Origin: Balaenoptera acutorostrata | Lineage: Eukaryota > Chordata > Mammalia > Artiodactyla > Balaenopteridae | Length of the DNA: 64,000 bases | Direction of reading: 5' to 3' | Assembly (NCBI RefSeq): GCF_949987535.1 | Contig: NC_080066.1 | Span: 133,714,335 to 133,778,334 of the forward strand | Part shown: positions 32,884-46,128 of the stretch, in pieces | Numbering within the stretch: position 1 is the first letter of the stretch | Layout: each line of letters opens with the position of its first letter | Program-made: the position numbers and the translations under genes | The notes under the pieces: model-generated | What the model was told of the DNA's origin: nothing | What the model saw: the letters and a program-made list of their open reading frames with translations, nothing else | The model's database searches: none

Positions 32884-35800
32884 AATGTTGGTGCTTGAAG
32901 TCTAGCAGGTTTGATTAGATGAAAATAAGGACATAAATGGAGATTGGAGCTTATGAAGTGAATTTCTGGGTTCTTTTAAAGAATATAGCACTGGATCCTT
33001 AGCTTATATAATTTAGAAGGTTAGGAGTTGTTGTTATGCAATGTATGTCAACAGAGTGACATTGCTGCCCACAAGGTTAATGTCTTTTTAGACTGTATTA
33101 GTGAACGTGTGTGCCTTGTCTGGGGAAAAGGGCGATCCCGCTCTATTTTGCTGTGGTCAAACTGTACTTAGAACATTGACCACCACACTGTCAGAGGGAC
33201 ATAGACTAAAGTGTGTTGAAAGTTGATAAATCAAGATGCTGAGGTTATTGGACAACCAGGAAATGTTTAGCTTGAATGAGAGGGAATGAAAAAGTAGAAA
33301 AGCTGTCTTGCACAAGAGGAATTAGAGGGTTCTGCAAATCCCCAAAAGGTAAAATTAGGATGAATAGAAATTATTGGGAGGAAAACAGGGTAAGGGAAGA
33401 AGACAGTGTGTACATGCACCACTCTGAGAGCAAAGAAATCTAGCGATGTGATGGAGAAACCATAACCATGTCAAATGATCCTGATTCTCATGCCAAACAC
33501 TGGACAGGACAATTAGTTCAGGGCAGCGTGGTTCTCTTCAGAGTAACATTAATGGCTTCAGGGTGGTGAGGGAGCTGCAACTAGACATTAGTAAATGGAA
33601 TACTAATGAGCTACCTGCTTGCCAGTGTAGTTAACTCGTACATTCTTCTTCCCATAGATAGGGTTGCACCTAAACCATCTGAGAGAGTTAGGTACATGGA
33701 ATATTCTTAAATGTCTTTAGGAAAAAAAATCTAAAAATGTTGGCACCTGTGTTGGCATCAGACAACTTTCCCAGTTGGGAAGTTTGCCATTATGTTTAAC
33801 TTGCTTATTTCTGTTATCCCCATTAAGGTATTTAGGAAATCTAATGGAACCATGCTTGAACACAGTTTTCTTACAGGTTGTTCTCAGTGTGGGTGAAAAA
33901 TTACTGATCTTTTTCAGTTAATGGGGGTGATGTAGGTGAAAGATTTTTGCAAAGCATTAAGTGTAATAAAAGTACAACCTATCATTATCGTGGTTTAGAT
34001 TATATGAGTATTACTGTTAATTTGCTCTTTAGAGTTTACTCTGTAACTTCTTAGTCCTTGTTACTTCTCTGTATTAAATCTGTCCCCCCTCTTCAAAATG
34101 CTTTGCAATATCTCAGGCTGACTAGTATTAACTGGAACTAAAAATAATCAGGAAACACTATATGATCCCCTTACCATCTAGCTCTGGTCTTTTGGGGCTA
34201 CCGAACCTAAAGTAAAACCTAACAAATATAACTCGATTTTTTAGCAAGTGTTGATTATGTTCTCAGGTATGTGGTAATAACATGGAAATACTCTTATGAC
34301 CCTTGAGTTCTAAGATAATATCTACATATATACACACAACAAACAAAAAATATTGTAAAACTTAGTAAATGAAAAAAATATAGGCATTTGCTAGATCCCA
34401 TGTTGTTTTTCATTAGGTTAGTTATGTGTAGGGTGAGATGAGAGATGGAGTTGGGAGAAGTTAAGGAGTGACTGAATTGGAAGATGAAGTTCATTAAAGG
34501 AGATTAATAGGGTATAAGTAGGGGAGGGAATAACTACCAGGGAGATGTGAGGAAATGCATGAATAGTACTGGAATATTTCTAGCCATTATTGTCTCTAAG
34601 AGCAACTCTTTTCCTTAGGTTCCCTCTTTACTTATTTTTAAAATTCAGTTTATCATTCAGTTTCCAGCATTCAAAGATATAAAGGAAGTTGTTTTTGACT
34701 AAATGGGATGATTAGGGGTCTTTGACTAAAAATGGAATGGCCAACAGGGCATGCTGCTGTTGCAGTTGCATTCTTTTCTATATTAGTTGTAACTTTTAAA
34801 TGGTTTAATAACAGATTTATTTTAAAATACAGTAAAATACCTGATCTTCATTATTAAGTGCACGTTGAATTTATTTTCTTGATATTGATTCATCTCTTGA
34901 TATTGACTCTCCTGCCACATGATAAAAGTTTATTTGCCCAGTGTATACTCCTGCCTTAGGAGAAGGCTGCCATCTCGATTCCCAGGCCCTGAAAGGAGTT
35001 CTTCCTCTCTGAAAGTTCTTAGCATTTGGACTGATTCAGCAATCTCTGGTCCTGGAAAGGAAGAAAAATTAATCTCCTGACCTCATTAAGTCAAGTAATA
35101 CTTTGTCCTGATTGCTCTCAAGTACTTTGGATTTGGAAATGAATTCTTGAAGTTCCACGCTGGGCCTAACTTGTTTAACAGAGGCCTCTTTAGACGTAGT
35201 TCTTGTGCCTGTTTATGTCTTTCCGGAGATGGATCTTCTTGTGTGTGTTAGAAAGGTAAGTAAAAAAAATAAAGGCTCAGGAAAATGCTAACCACGTCAG
35301 CCTCCCTCTTCATTTGCTTCAACTTCCTGGACAGAAACAGTCTGACACTATTCCTCAGGATGTTCTTTCCTGAAGAGTTACTCTTGTTTGAGTACCTCTT
35401 GTCCTTTCATTCCACTGAGTCCTGTCTGCTTGGAACCTTCTCTGCCTGCACCATTTTAAAGCAAATGATCTGCCCTGAACATGGAGAATCTGAAAGATGC
35501 CATGTTTGTTTGATAAGTCTTTTTTAAAATTTTATTTTTATGTGTTACTGGGCCTTAGGGGTGTGAAAAGAAAATAGAAGGTTCAGGGACAAAAACTTTT
35601 AAGAAAAGAAAATTAGTTTAAAGGAAGGAAGACTAGAATTGTAAAGGAAGACTAGAATTCTGAAGGATTGGCTTCTCAAAGGATACATGGTTATTAAGGG
35701 ATAAAACTCTCAAAATGATCAAGGTTAGAGGTTGTCTGCATATGGTGGAGAGAAAAAACCAGTTTCCTCACTTTCCTGTTGCATTGTATCCATTGCAAAA

Positions 35801-37654
35801 GCAGCTGGGGGAAAAAGCTGTTTTTGTTAGGCAGACAGTAACTTATTAGAAAGAGCTCAAAGTTTTGTCTATTTAGGGGACTAGAGGTAAACATGGTATC
35901 CCTGTTTCTGTCTTTGTTTTTGGTTTTGCTTATTTATCTCATGTGCAAAGTACCTTTTTTCTCCTTCTCTGACTATGGGCCATGGTGTGATTTGCACACT
36001 TCATCAAAATGGTGGCAGGGTTACTCTCTCAATGGAAAACGAAGCCTTTGCCTGGGAGGCAGCAAAGCCCAGTTCCTCTGAATCACTGACTTAGACCAAA
36101 ATCAGAGAGGAAGATGTTTCCTTACCTGACTCCCACAGCTCCTCCATTTGCCTAAAGAAAAAAAGTTTACTGAGATACAACTTTATCACCCTATGGTAAC
36201 TAACCAATTCTATCCACTGGCATTAATTTTCTTTCTTCTTTACTGTGATTCTTCAGATATACAATGGCATCCATGCTGGCTAAGGTTACATCCACCACAG
36301 CAGAGAAGAGGCTCATTTCATTCAGCACTTGATTATATGCTATGTAGTTTTAAAATTGATTCGAGAGAGAAGCTTGTTTCTTCGGCAAGATGGTTAAGTA
36401 TCTCCCATATGTAAGTAAATAGAACTATTCATTTCCTACTAAGAGAAATTGAACAAATGAAGAGGCGAGGTGTCTATAGCTGGCTGGCATTGGACTAGTC
36501 ATTGTTGATATTGCCACTTGTCAACCTGGAAAACCAGTGGTTAGAAAAAGGTTTACTTCAACCACTGAGAATTTGCCACCTTTGGCTGAAACACAAAGGA
36601 AATACTAGGTTGGTTTCACCAAGGCTGGTGCATTGCTCCAGGAGGCCTCTCTAATGCCTGTAGTTTAAAAATTATAAAGATTATAAATTCTGACCCACAA
36701 TGGAAAAAGCACTGATGATATGGCTAATAGTATGAATCTGTTGCTCAGCAAGGATTTGGAAAATAATTATTTCCTATCTAATTAGATGAATGATTAACTC
36801 TTGAATGGGAGGATTAAAAATATAGTCCCATGACATCAGGAAAGCGAATCTGAATAACAGTCATTATTCTGAAACTGCCATTACTTTATCTCACTCAAGT
36901 TTTAAAAAATTAAGCTTCTAAGCTGTGAAACCCAGGCATCTGAAATATTTAGCTCACTTCCTGAGTGTCCTTAGCCATCGGTCCTAGTGTGGGAAATACA
37001 GTGAACCCTTTGGCAATTTACCCAGCAGCATGTGTAGGAGTTGCTCTTAAAAATGCAATTGATCATTTGTTCCTATAAAATTTCTTTCACAGACATTTGC
37101 CTCTGTAAAAATGCATTTAACATTAAGAATCTGACTTTAATCTGGATTTTTGGTTTTAAACTCTTCTGAAAGAAGAAAATGTGGGTGGGAAGAGAAAAAG
37201 AGAGTTAGGTTTGATTATGGGTGTGTTATGTCTCTGCTACTTACTTATAAAAGGATTAGCTCTCCTTTCTCTCACTTGTAATAAAATACAAAGAACAACA
37301 GAAAAGATAATTAATAGATTTCACTGCTCATAAAAATCAGGCATCATCAATGTGATTTAGGAGGGAATTACCAGAGTGAAACTGCCAATATTGAACGGTG
37401 GACTGAATACTCTATTGATTTTGAACATGGGAAATTTACGGATTTTAGTTGCCATAAAAACTGAGTTCAAAGAATTTTGTAGCTTTCTCGATGACTGGAA
37501 GGAAGGAAAGTCAGAAAAAAGAATAATTAATGTTCACAAGTACAAAATTTCATGAGTAGAATTAGCCTTTGCTTTTATGATTCAAAAGTTCTGTGGTAAT
37601 CAGCAACAGTCATTAATGGAATAAGGCCTTAAGTCCACCTTACCTAATGAGTTT
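32884..37654. other. Repeat-poor unique block, 4.8 kb
   Basis: No confident transposon and no gene. Two small tandem duplications: CTTGATATTGA at 34878 and 34896 (18-bp period), and AAGGAAGACTAGAATT at 35625-35640 and 35644-35659 (19-bp period). Open frames here (for example 35285-35527 and 36148-36414, plus) lack motifs. A donor-like GAAAGGTAAGTA lies near 35248-35259, but no convincing exon precedes it. Confidence 0.45.
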
Positions 37655-37790
37655 ACCCATAAACGTACTCATTTAATGTTTATTAAGCATGTGCTATGTG
37701 CAACGCCACTGCTGAGTACTGAAATTTCAAATATGACTAAGATATGTTTGCTACTTACAAGTAATTCCTTGTGTAAAGTGATATGATGAG
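37655..37790 (-). repeat. L2 LINE fragment
   Basis: 'acgtactcatttaatgtttattaagcatgtgctatgtgc' (order only), 'gctgagtactgaaatttc' and 'gactaagatatgtttgctacttacaag' fit the reversed L2 end. Confidence 0.6.
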
Positions 37791-38225
37791 GATTCGTGGT
37801 TTTATATTTAGTTAGGAAAGTAGTTTACCATTTCCACTGTTAAATAGATTTTCTAACTTTGACAAAAATATTACAAAGACTTAGCTTGAGGTTGGTCTAC
37901 CCCAGTGGGTAAGGATGCATTTACTTGAGGCCTTGCACTTTTTGCACATTTTTATCAGAATCCAAGACACAGAAGCCTGCTCCCTTTGGATGTGCTACTT
38001 AGAACATCTTGGCATCCAGGAACTTGGCTACATCTAACTTCATAAAGGTAGTATAATTGCCTTTCAAGTTTATATTATTACCAATAAAAAGAAATCTGTG
38101 CTATCACCTCCAAGCCAACAGGCACCATATACACAGAAGGACCATTTTTCCATCAGTACACTCTGGGAAAGGTGAGAGGCCAGAGAACCAGTTGGGAACA
38201 ACAGGACAGGCAAGCAAATGGAGTC

Positions 38226-38426
38226 CAGGGGTCCCCAACCCCTGTTAGGTACCAGGCTGCACAGCAGGAGGTGAGCAGCGGGAGAGTGAGCGAAGCTTCA
38301 TCTGCCGATCCCCATCACTCGCGTTACTGCCTGAACTGATGCCCCGCCCCCCCAGTTCCCCACCTCCGTGGAAAAATTGTCTTACACGAAACCAGTCCCT
38401 GGAGCCAAAACCATTGGGGACCGCTG
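38226..38426. repeat. MER1-type hAT-Charlie DNA transposon
   Basis: Starts CAGGGGTCCCCAACCCC, continues 'taccaggctgcacagcagg', then 'gtggaaaaattgtctt' and 'gaaaccagtccctgg', and ends TTGGGGACCGCTG. Terminal inverted repeats and order match MER1A/B with a large internal deletion. Confidence 0.85.
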
Positions 38427-39341
38427 TAGTAGACTTTCAATGCCTGGTATCATCAACCATGGGAGTTGGTTTAATGCAAAAGCTAAGCAATTTTGTGCCA
38501 TCCAATATGATCCACACTGCTTCTTAGATGAGATGTAATTGAGGATATTAACATGTCTGCTGCAAACACGTGCCAGCCAGAAATGAGGCTGTTCAACCAC
38601 AGTATTATAAAGAAGGGAGAGGCAGAGAAGCAAACTCTGAGTACTCCAGCACTCTCCAGCGCCAGGCCCATGAGCATGAGTGTCTCATCCACGCATTAGG
38701 TGAGCCCTATGGTGGAGAAGGATGCCGCAGCCTGGCAGGATGGAATGATGGTGAACCAAGGGAACCACTTGGCCACTGGCCTTTATCATGTGGTCACAGG
38801 AGCCCTCAACATCCTGGTGCTCTAGGTAACAGCTCTTTTCTTCCTAACTCCTAAGTGTCCTAATGGTTCAGGGCCCTCTGGCCATTCGATAAACATTCCT
38901 CAGAGCTTTACTTGTTTGCAGGCCCTGGATCTTCTACAGCTCCTACTTTTTACCCTGAATCTCACTCTCCTCCCGCTTTCCACGTCTCCCTTCTTGAGCC
39001 AAGTTTTCTTCTAAGATTTTTTTCTCAGATTCTCTTTTGTCATGTCTTCGGGGTGTCCAAACACCTAGCTGCCTCGAATCGTTTTATAAATTAGGTGGGA
39101 CATAAATAAATAGGCCACACATTGATTTCTATCGCTCACATTCCAGCCAATTTACTACCAACTTTCCATGGTTGGAATATGGCTTTCTTCCCTTTCATTG
39201 CCCTCTGACTTTTGGCTGAAAGACATTTGCACATTTCATGTCAATTAACTGAATACTCCATAGGCAGGTTATTCTTAACCACCTTTTTTTCTTTAGTTGC
39301 AAAAGTTACAATTTAGAAGTATGTAAAATAAAATATAAAAT
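38427..39341. other. Unique sequence with weak open frames
   Basis: A 48-codon plus-strand frame begins with ATG at 38553 and ends at TAG 38697-38699, directly before GTGAGC-like sequence. Downstream the same frame reads NHLATGLYHVVTGALNILVL before another stop. The pattern could be a very old pseudogene but no family is recognised. Overlapping minus-strand frames argue for chance. Confidence 0.3.
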
Positions 39342-39359
39342 CAAACTTCTCTCCCTTTT

Positions 39360-39488
39360 TTTTTTTTTTTTTTGGCTGCGCTGGGTCTTAGTTGTGGCAC
39401 GCGGAATCTAGTTCCCGATCAGGGGTCGAACCCAGGCCCCCTGCATTGGGAGAGGAGAGTCTTACCCACTGGACCACCAGGGAAGTCC
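39360..39488 (-). mobile_element. Short CHR/tRNA-type SINE
   Basis: Only about 110 bp of body: 'ggctgcgctgggtcttagtt', 'gcacgcggaatctagttcccgatcagggg', 'tcgaacccaggccccctgcattgg', 'accaccagggaagtccc'. Flanks CAAACTTCTCTCCCTTTT (39342-39359) and CAAATTTCTTTCCTTTT (39489-39505) are an imperfect target duplication. It is a distinct short form, probably an older cetartiodactyl subfamily. Confidence 0.88.
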
Positions 39489-39505
39489 CAAATTTCTTTC
39501 CTTTT

Positions 39506-40227
39506 ATAACATCGTGCATACTCCCTGGAGGTATGCACAGTTAACTGTTGGACTTCACAGTCCTACAGAGGACGTATTTTTACATACATATATAACTGAA
39601 TGGGTTTTCCTAATAAGCTCCCGCTTGCTATCAGTGAATTAAAAAAATAGAGTTCTGGCTTAACTCTATTAATTAATTCCCCCAAAATAAATTTAATATT
39701 TCTCAATTTTTAAAATTGCAACCCATAGTAAGAAACACATCTTACATCACAATGTAGTACACAGATGCCTGTTTATGTATGTAAGAAAAATGGAAGCAAT
39801 GTGTTTATGAAATACAACACTTAACCTTACTATGTTCAATTCACTCTAATCCTTTCTGTCCTGTTCTATTTTACTCTATTCTTTTAAATTGAAAGAAAAA
39901 ATGTCAGTGGCAACCCCTTGGATTGATGTTATGACCAACAAATGGATTGTGACCTACAGTTTGAAAAACACTGATTTAAATGGTCCACCTTGGAGATTGG
40001 AGAGTTTTCAGATAATTCCTTGGTTTCCCATTCCTCAGTACCTCCTGCCTTTTTGAATGATATCGAGCGTATGAGGGTGGCTCCCAGGACTTCAGCTGGT
40101 CCCACTGCTCCTCACGGAACATCCCTGCACTCGTGTGCTCGGGTGAGTATTCCTACAGACTGTGTATCACTAAAGGAGTAATTGCTGGACCAAAGAGTTT
40201 GTGCCTTAGAAATTCTAATTTGCATTG
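39506..40227. other. Unique or heavily decayed sequence
   Basis: No gene. 40140-40240 contains 'gtaattgctggaccaaagag', which resembles an old L1 3' end, but too weakly to annotate as such. Confidence 0.35.
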
Positions 40228-40238
40228 TGGATTGCTTT

Positions 40239-40608
40239 TTTTTTTCCTCCCAAATTTATTTATTTATTTATGTATTTTTATTTTTGGTCGCGTTGGGTCT
40301 TCGTTGCTGTGCGTGGGCTTTCTCTAGTTGCAGCGAGCCGGGTCTACTCTTTGTTGCGGTGCGTGGGCTTCTCATTGTGGTGGCTTCTCTTGTTGCAGAG
40401 CATGCGCTCTAGGCATGCAGCCTTCAGTAGTTGTGGCACACAGGCTTCAGTAGTTGTGGTTCGCGGGCTCTAGCGCGCAGGTTCAGTAGTTGTGGCACAC
40501 GGGCTTAGTTGCTCCGCAGCATGTGGGATCTTCCCGGGCCAGGGATCGAACCCGTGTCCCCTGCATTGGCAGGGGGATTCTTAACCACTGTGCCACCAGG
40601 GAAGCCCC
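40239..40608 (-). mobile_element. CHR-type SINE, longer subtype
   Basis: Minus strand, flanked by TGGATTGCTTT at 40228-40238 and 40609-40619 (perfect). Contains the repeated 'cagtagttgtgg' block and head 'ccaccagggaagcccc'. Confidence 0.93.
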
Positions 40609-40939
40609 TGGATTGCTTTCTTAAACATCCTCTGCACATGTTCTAGAATACATAAGTGCATGCGGGGCCTAGATATGTCCAGGTAACAACAATAGAGCGT
40701 TAAGGCAAGACTCACAGTCACTTGAGGTGTTCAGCCAGTCCTCAGAGAGTAGGTGTCTCTAGTGTCACCATGAAATCACCATTAAAGGAGACACGTCCCT
40801 ACTGCTTCAGCAGGCTGTGCTCTAAGTGCCTTCTCCTGTCTATGGACAAGATCCTCTGTCCTCAGTCTGGATTAAAGATTTTTCCCTACCTAGGAGTCTA
40901 CCTTTTCAGCTTGATCTACCTGTTTGTTTCTCTAGGTTC

Positions 40940-41200
40940 CCACACCAAACCTTCCAGACCACCCAACGCATGAATTCTTTGTTTTACAGTTTTCCCAGCC
41001 TGGAATGCCTTTTTCATTGTTCTCTGCCTATTTACATTTTAAGTCCTGCTCGTCCTCTAAGGGCCAGTTCAAATCCACTTCTCCAGAAGCCTTCTGACCC
41101 TCCGCTAGGCATGCAGAATTAACAGCCTTTGTCTGGGTTTCCACAACACTTTGCTTTTATAGCACTTATTTAATACTCCTTAGTATTATAATTGGGTGTT
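40940..41200 (+). repeat. L2 LINE, ORF2 end and UTR (copy 1)
   Basis: 'cccagcctggaatgccttttt', 'taagggccagttcaaatccacttctccagaagccttctgaccc' (order only) and 'acactttgcttttatagcac' are the L2 3' coding end. The open frame at 40826-41122 overlaps it by chance or as an L2 vestige. Confidence 0.75.
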
Positions 41201-41249
41201 TACTTTCTCCGCTACAGTTAAGTTCATATCTTCACTCTGGCTATGAGTC

Positions 41250-41690
41250 CCTGTATGATATGGACCTGCTTACTCTCCTTCTTCACCTCATACCACTCTC
41301 CCCTCTGCCCATTCCACTGGCTCCCATGTGCCCTCATAATGCTCTCTAGACAGGCCAGATACATTCCCATGGGGGCGGGGGCACGCTCTTCCCCAAACTG
41401 CCTGCATGACTAGCTTTCTTTTGTCTTTTAAAAGAGTCTTTTCTTGGCTGACCACCTAATCTAAAACAGTCAACCAATAACTCTCCAGTACATAAGCCCA
41501 TTGTATTTTTATAGCATCTATTACTACTTAATTTTCTTATTTGTTCATTGTTTAACTAGCTCCACTATATTTTAAGCTCCATGAGAACTGGAATGGTTTT
41601 TGTCTTACTCAGTGATGTATCCTTGTTGTCTAGAACAGTGGCTGGTACATAGTAGGTGCTTATTAAATGTTTGTTGGATAAATAAAATGA
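41250..41690 (+). repeat. L2 LINE, 3' part (copy 2)
   Basis: 'tttatagcatctattactac', 'tattttaagctccatgagaactgg', 'tctagaacagtggctggtacatagtagg' and 'tattaaatgtttgttggata' give a nearly complete L2 3' end. Confidence 0.85.
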
Positions 41691-41934
41691 TTAAAATATA
41701 TATTCTTTAATGGAAGGGGCTTTGTTGATCTTCTTTGGATCTCTATAATTCTGAACACATTAGCCTGAACATGACTTGGAGCTCAATTAACATTAATGAC
41801 TGAATTAATATACTTTATAAGATAGTAAAGAAGTGAAAAAGGAACAATGGTAATCTAGAATCCATCATAAAATTTGTGGCTATTTTATATTATGTCAATG
41901 CCTATATAATTATTATTGTCACAAAAAACAAGCC

Positions 41935-41973
41935 AAACATTAATTTAACATCTACTACATGCAAGACACTTTA
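41935..41973 (-). repeat. MIR, left part (split by the L1)
   Basis: 'catctactacatgcaagac' is the MIR terminus in reverse. The remainder of the same MIR resumes at 48040, so the L1 inserted into it. Its last 12 bases (41962-41973) are the L1 target duplication. Confidence 0.6.
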
Positions 41974-42296
41974 TTTATTTATTTTTTTGAATTTTATTTA
42001 TTTTTTTATACAGCAGGTTCTTATTAGTCATCCATTTTATACACATCAGTGTATACATGTCAATCCCAATCTCTCAATTCATCACACCACCACCCCCACC
42101 CCCCGCTGCTTTCCCCCCTTGGTATCCATACTTTTGTTCTCTACATCTGTGTCTCAATTTCTGCCCTGCAAACCGGTTCATCTGTACCATTTTTCTAGGT
42201 TCCAAATATATGCATTAATATACGATATTTGTTTTTCTCTTTCTGACTTACTTTACTCTGTATGACAGTCTCTAGATGCATCCATGTCTCTACAAA

Positions 42297-45200
42297 TTAC
42301 CCAATTTTGTTCCTTTTTATGGCTGAGTAATATTCCATTGTGTATATGCACCACATCTTCTTTATCCATTTGTTTGTCGATGGACATTTAGGTTGCTTCC
42401 ATGACCTGGCTATTGTAAATAGTGCTGCAATGAACATTGGGGTGCATGTGTCTTTTTGAATTATGGTTTTCTCAGGGTATATGCCCAGTAGCAGGATTGC
42501 TGGGTCATATGGTAGTTCTATTTTTAGTTTTTTAAGGAACCTCCATACTGTTCTCCATAGTGGCTGTATCAATTTACATTCCCACCAACAGTGCAAGAGG
42601 GTTCCCTTTTCTCCACACCCTCCCCAGCATTTGTTGTTTGTAGATTTTCTGATGATGCCCATTCTAACTGGTGTGAGGTGATACCTCATTGTAGTTTTGA
42701 TTTGCATTTCTCCAATAATTAGTGAGGTTGAGCAGCTTTTCATGTGCCTCTTGGCCATCTGTATGTCTTCTTTGGAGAAATGTCTATTTAGGTCTTCTGC
42801 CCAGTTTTGGATTGGGTTGTTTGTTTTTTTAATATTGAGCTGTATGAGCTGTTTATATATTTTGGAGATTAATCCTTTGTCTGTTGATTCGTCAGCAAAT
42901 TTTTTCTCCATTTTGAGGGTTGTCTTTTCATCTTGTTTATAGTTTCCTTTGCTGTGCGAAAGCTTTTAAGTTTCATTAGGTCCCAGTTGTTTACTTTTGT
43001 TTTTATTTCCATTACTCTAGGAGGTGGATCAAAAAAGATCCTGCTGTGATTTATGTCAAAGAGTGTTCTTCATATGTTTTCCTCTAAGAGTTTTATAGTG
43101 TCCGGTCTTACGTTTAGGGCTCTAATCCATTTTGAGTTTATTTTTGTGTATGGTTTTAGGGAGTGTTCTAATTTCATTCTGTTACATGTAGCTGTCCAGT
43201 TTTCCCAGCACCACTTATTGAGGAGACTGTCTTTTCTCCATTGTATATCCTTGCCTCCTTTGTCATAGATTAGTTGACCATAGGTGCGTGGGTTTATCTC
43301 TGGACTTTCTATCTTGTTCCATTGACCTATATTTCTGTTTTTGTGCCAGTACTATATTGTCTTGATTACTGTAGCTTTGTAGTATAGTCTGAAGTAAGGG
43401 ACTCTGATTCCTCCAGCTCCATTTTTTTCCTTCAAGACTGCTTTGGCTATTCGGGGTCTTTTGTGTCTCCATACAAATTTTAAGATTTTTTTGTTCTAGT
43501 TCTGTAAAAAATGCCATTGGTAATTTGATAGAGATCACATTGAATCTGTATATTGTTTTGGGTAATATAGTCATTTTCACAATATTGATTCTTCCAATCC
43601 AAGAACATGGTATATCTCTCCATCTGTTGGTATCATCTTTAATTTCTTTCATCAATGTCTTATAGTTTTCTTCATGCAGGTCTTTTGTCTCCCTCAGTAG
43701 GTCTATTCCTAGGTATTTTATTCTTTTTGTTGCAGTGGTAAATGGGAGTGTTTCCTTAATTTCTCTTTCAGAGTTTTCATCATTAGTGTATAGGAATGCA
43801 AGTGATTTCTGTGCATTCATTTTGTATCCTGCAACTTTACCAAATTCATTGATTAGCTCTAGTAGTTTCCTGGTGGCATCTTTAGGATTCTCTATGTATA
43901 GTATCATGTCATCTGCAAACAGTGACAGTTTTACTTCTTCTTTTCCAATTTGTATTCCTTTTATTTCTTTTTCTTCTCAGATTGCCATGGCTAGGACTTC
44001 CAAAACTATGTTGAATGATAGTGGTGAGAGTGGACATCCTTGTCTTGTTCCTGATCTTAGAGGAAATGCTTTCAGTTTTTCACCATTGAGAATGATGTTT
44101 GCTGTGGGTTTGTCGTAAACGGCCTTTATTATGTTGAGGTAGGTTCCCTCTATGCCCATTTTCTGGAGAGTTTTTATCATAAATAGGTGTTGAATTTTGT
44201 CAAAAGCTTTTTCTGCATCTATTAAGATGATCATATGGTTTTTATTCTTCAGTTTGTTAATATGGTGTATCACATTGATTGATTTGCGTATGTTGAAGAA
44301 TCCTTGCATCCCTGGGATAAATCCCACTTGATCATGGTGTATGATCCTTTTAATGTGTTGTTGGATTCTGTTTGCTAGTATTTTATTGAGGATTTTTGCA
44401 TCTATATTCATCAGTGATATTGATCTGTAATTTTCTTTTTTTGTAGTGTCTTTGTCTGGTTTTGGTATCAGGGTGATGGTGGCCTCATAGAATGAGTTTG
44501 GGAGTGTTCCTTCCTCTGCAATTTTTTGGAATAGTTTGAGAAGGATGGGTGTTAGCTCTTCTCTAAATGTTTGATAGAATTCACCTGTGAAGCCAACTGG
44601 TCCTGGACTTTTGTTTGTTGGAAGATTTTTAATCACAGTTTCAATTTCATTACTTGTGATTGGTCTGTTCATATTTTCTCTTTCCTCCTGATTCAGTCTT
44701 GGAAGGTTATACATTTCTAAGAATTTGTCCATTTCTTCCAGGTTGTCCATTTTATTGGCATAGAGTTGCTTGTAGTAGTCTCTTAGGATGCTTTGTATTT
44801 CTGCAGTGTCTGTTGTAACTTCTCCTTTTTCATTTCTAATTTTATTGATTTGAGTCCTCTCCTTCTTTTTCTTGATGAGTCTGGCTAAAGGTTTATCAAT
44901 TTTGTTTATCTTCTCAAGGAATCAGCTGTTAGTTTTATTGATCCTTGCTATTGTTTTCTTTGTTTCTATTTCATTTATTTCTGCTGTGATCTTTACGATT
45001 TCTTTCCTTCTGCTAACTTTGGGTTTTGTTTGTTCTTCTTTCTCTAGCTCCTTTAGGTGTAAGGTTAGATTGTTTATTTGAGATATTTCTTGTTTCTTGA
45101 GGTAAGCTTGTATAGCTATAAACTTTCCTCTTAGAACTGCTTTTGCCGCATCCCATAGGTTTTGGATTGTCGTGTTTTCATTGTCATTTGTCTCTAGGTA

Positions 45201-46014
45201 TTTTTTGATTTCCTCTTTGATTTCTTCAGTGATCTCTTGGTTATTTAGTAACGTATTGTTTAACCTCCATGTATTTGTATTTTTTACATTTTTTTCCCGG
45301 TAAATGATTTCTAATCTCATAACCTTGTGGTAAGAAAAGATGCTTGACATGATTTCAGTTTTCTTAAATTTACTGAGGCTTGATTTGTGACCCAAGATGT
45401 GATCTATCCTGGAGAATATTCCGTGCGCACTTGAGAAGAAAGTTTAATCTGTTAGTTTTGGATGGAATGTCCTATAAATATCAATTAAATCTATCTTGTC
45501 TATTGTGTCATTTAAAGCTTGTGTTTCCTTATTAATTTTCTGTTTGGATGATCTGTCCATTGGTGTAAGTGGGGTGTTAAAGTCCCCCACTATTATTGTG
45601 TTACTGTCGATTTCCTCTTTTATAGCTGTTAGCAGTTGCCTTATGTATTGAGGTGCTCCTATGTTGGGTGCATATATATTTATAATTGTTATATCTTCTT
45701 CTTGGATTGATTCCTTGATCATTATGTAGTGTCTTTCCTTGTCTCTTGTAACATTCTTTATTTTAAAGTCTATTTTTATCTGGTATGAGTATTGCTACTC
45801 CAGCTTTCTTTTGATTTCCATTTCCATGGAATATCTTTTTCCATCCCCTCACTTTCGGTTTGTATGTGTCCCTAGGTCTGAAGTGGGTCTCTTGAAGACA
45901 GCATATATATGGGTCTTGTTTTTGTATCCATTCAGCAAGCCTGTGTCTTTTGGTTGGAGCATTTAATCCATTCACGTTTAAGGTAATTATCGATATGTAT
46001 GTTCCTATGACCAT
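42297..46014 (-). pseudogene. L1 ORF2 pseudogene (endonuclease, reverse transcriptase)
   Basis: N-terminal endonuclease: starts with ITLNVNGLNAPTKR (near 45970), CCLQETHF, and IVGDFNTPL (near 45580). Reverse transcriptase: [14 protein letters not shown] (near 44020-44060) and FADD (near 43905-43920). C-terminal Cys-rich segment [17 protein letters not shown] (near 42600). It ends [11 protein letters not shown]. Breaks seen: stop/frameshift around 45722-45763 and 45395-45444; a stop at about 44921; a TGA between LAMAI and EEKEI near 43977; a frame change near 43480; further breaks to 42911. Intact length would be about 1,240 codons, the family's normal size. Confidence 0.93.
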
Positions 46015-46128
46015 TTTCTTAATTGTTTTGGGTTTGTTTTTGTAGGTCCTTTTCTTCTCTTGTGTTTCCCACTTAGAGAAGTTCCTTTAGCATTTGTTGT
46101 AGAGCTGGTTTGGTGGTGCTGAATTCTC

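Noticed and set aside
35248..35259. Strong donor-like GAAAGGTAAGTA
   Set aside because: No acceptor with an open segment could be defended upstream, so it is treated as a lone match.
38553..38834. Short plus-strand frames that together look like a decayed protein
   Set aside because: Two stops, no recognised family and competing minus-strand frames; kept only as a note in the unique-sequence entry.
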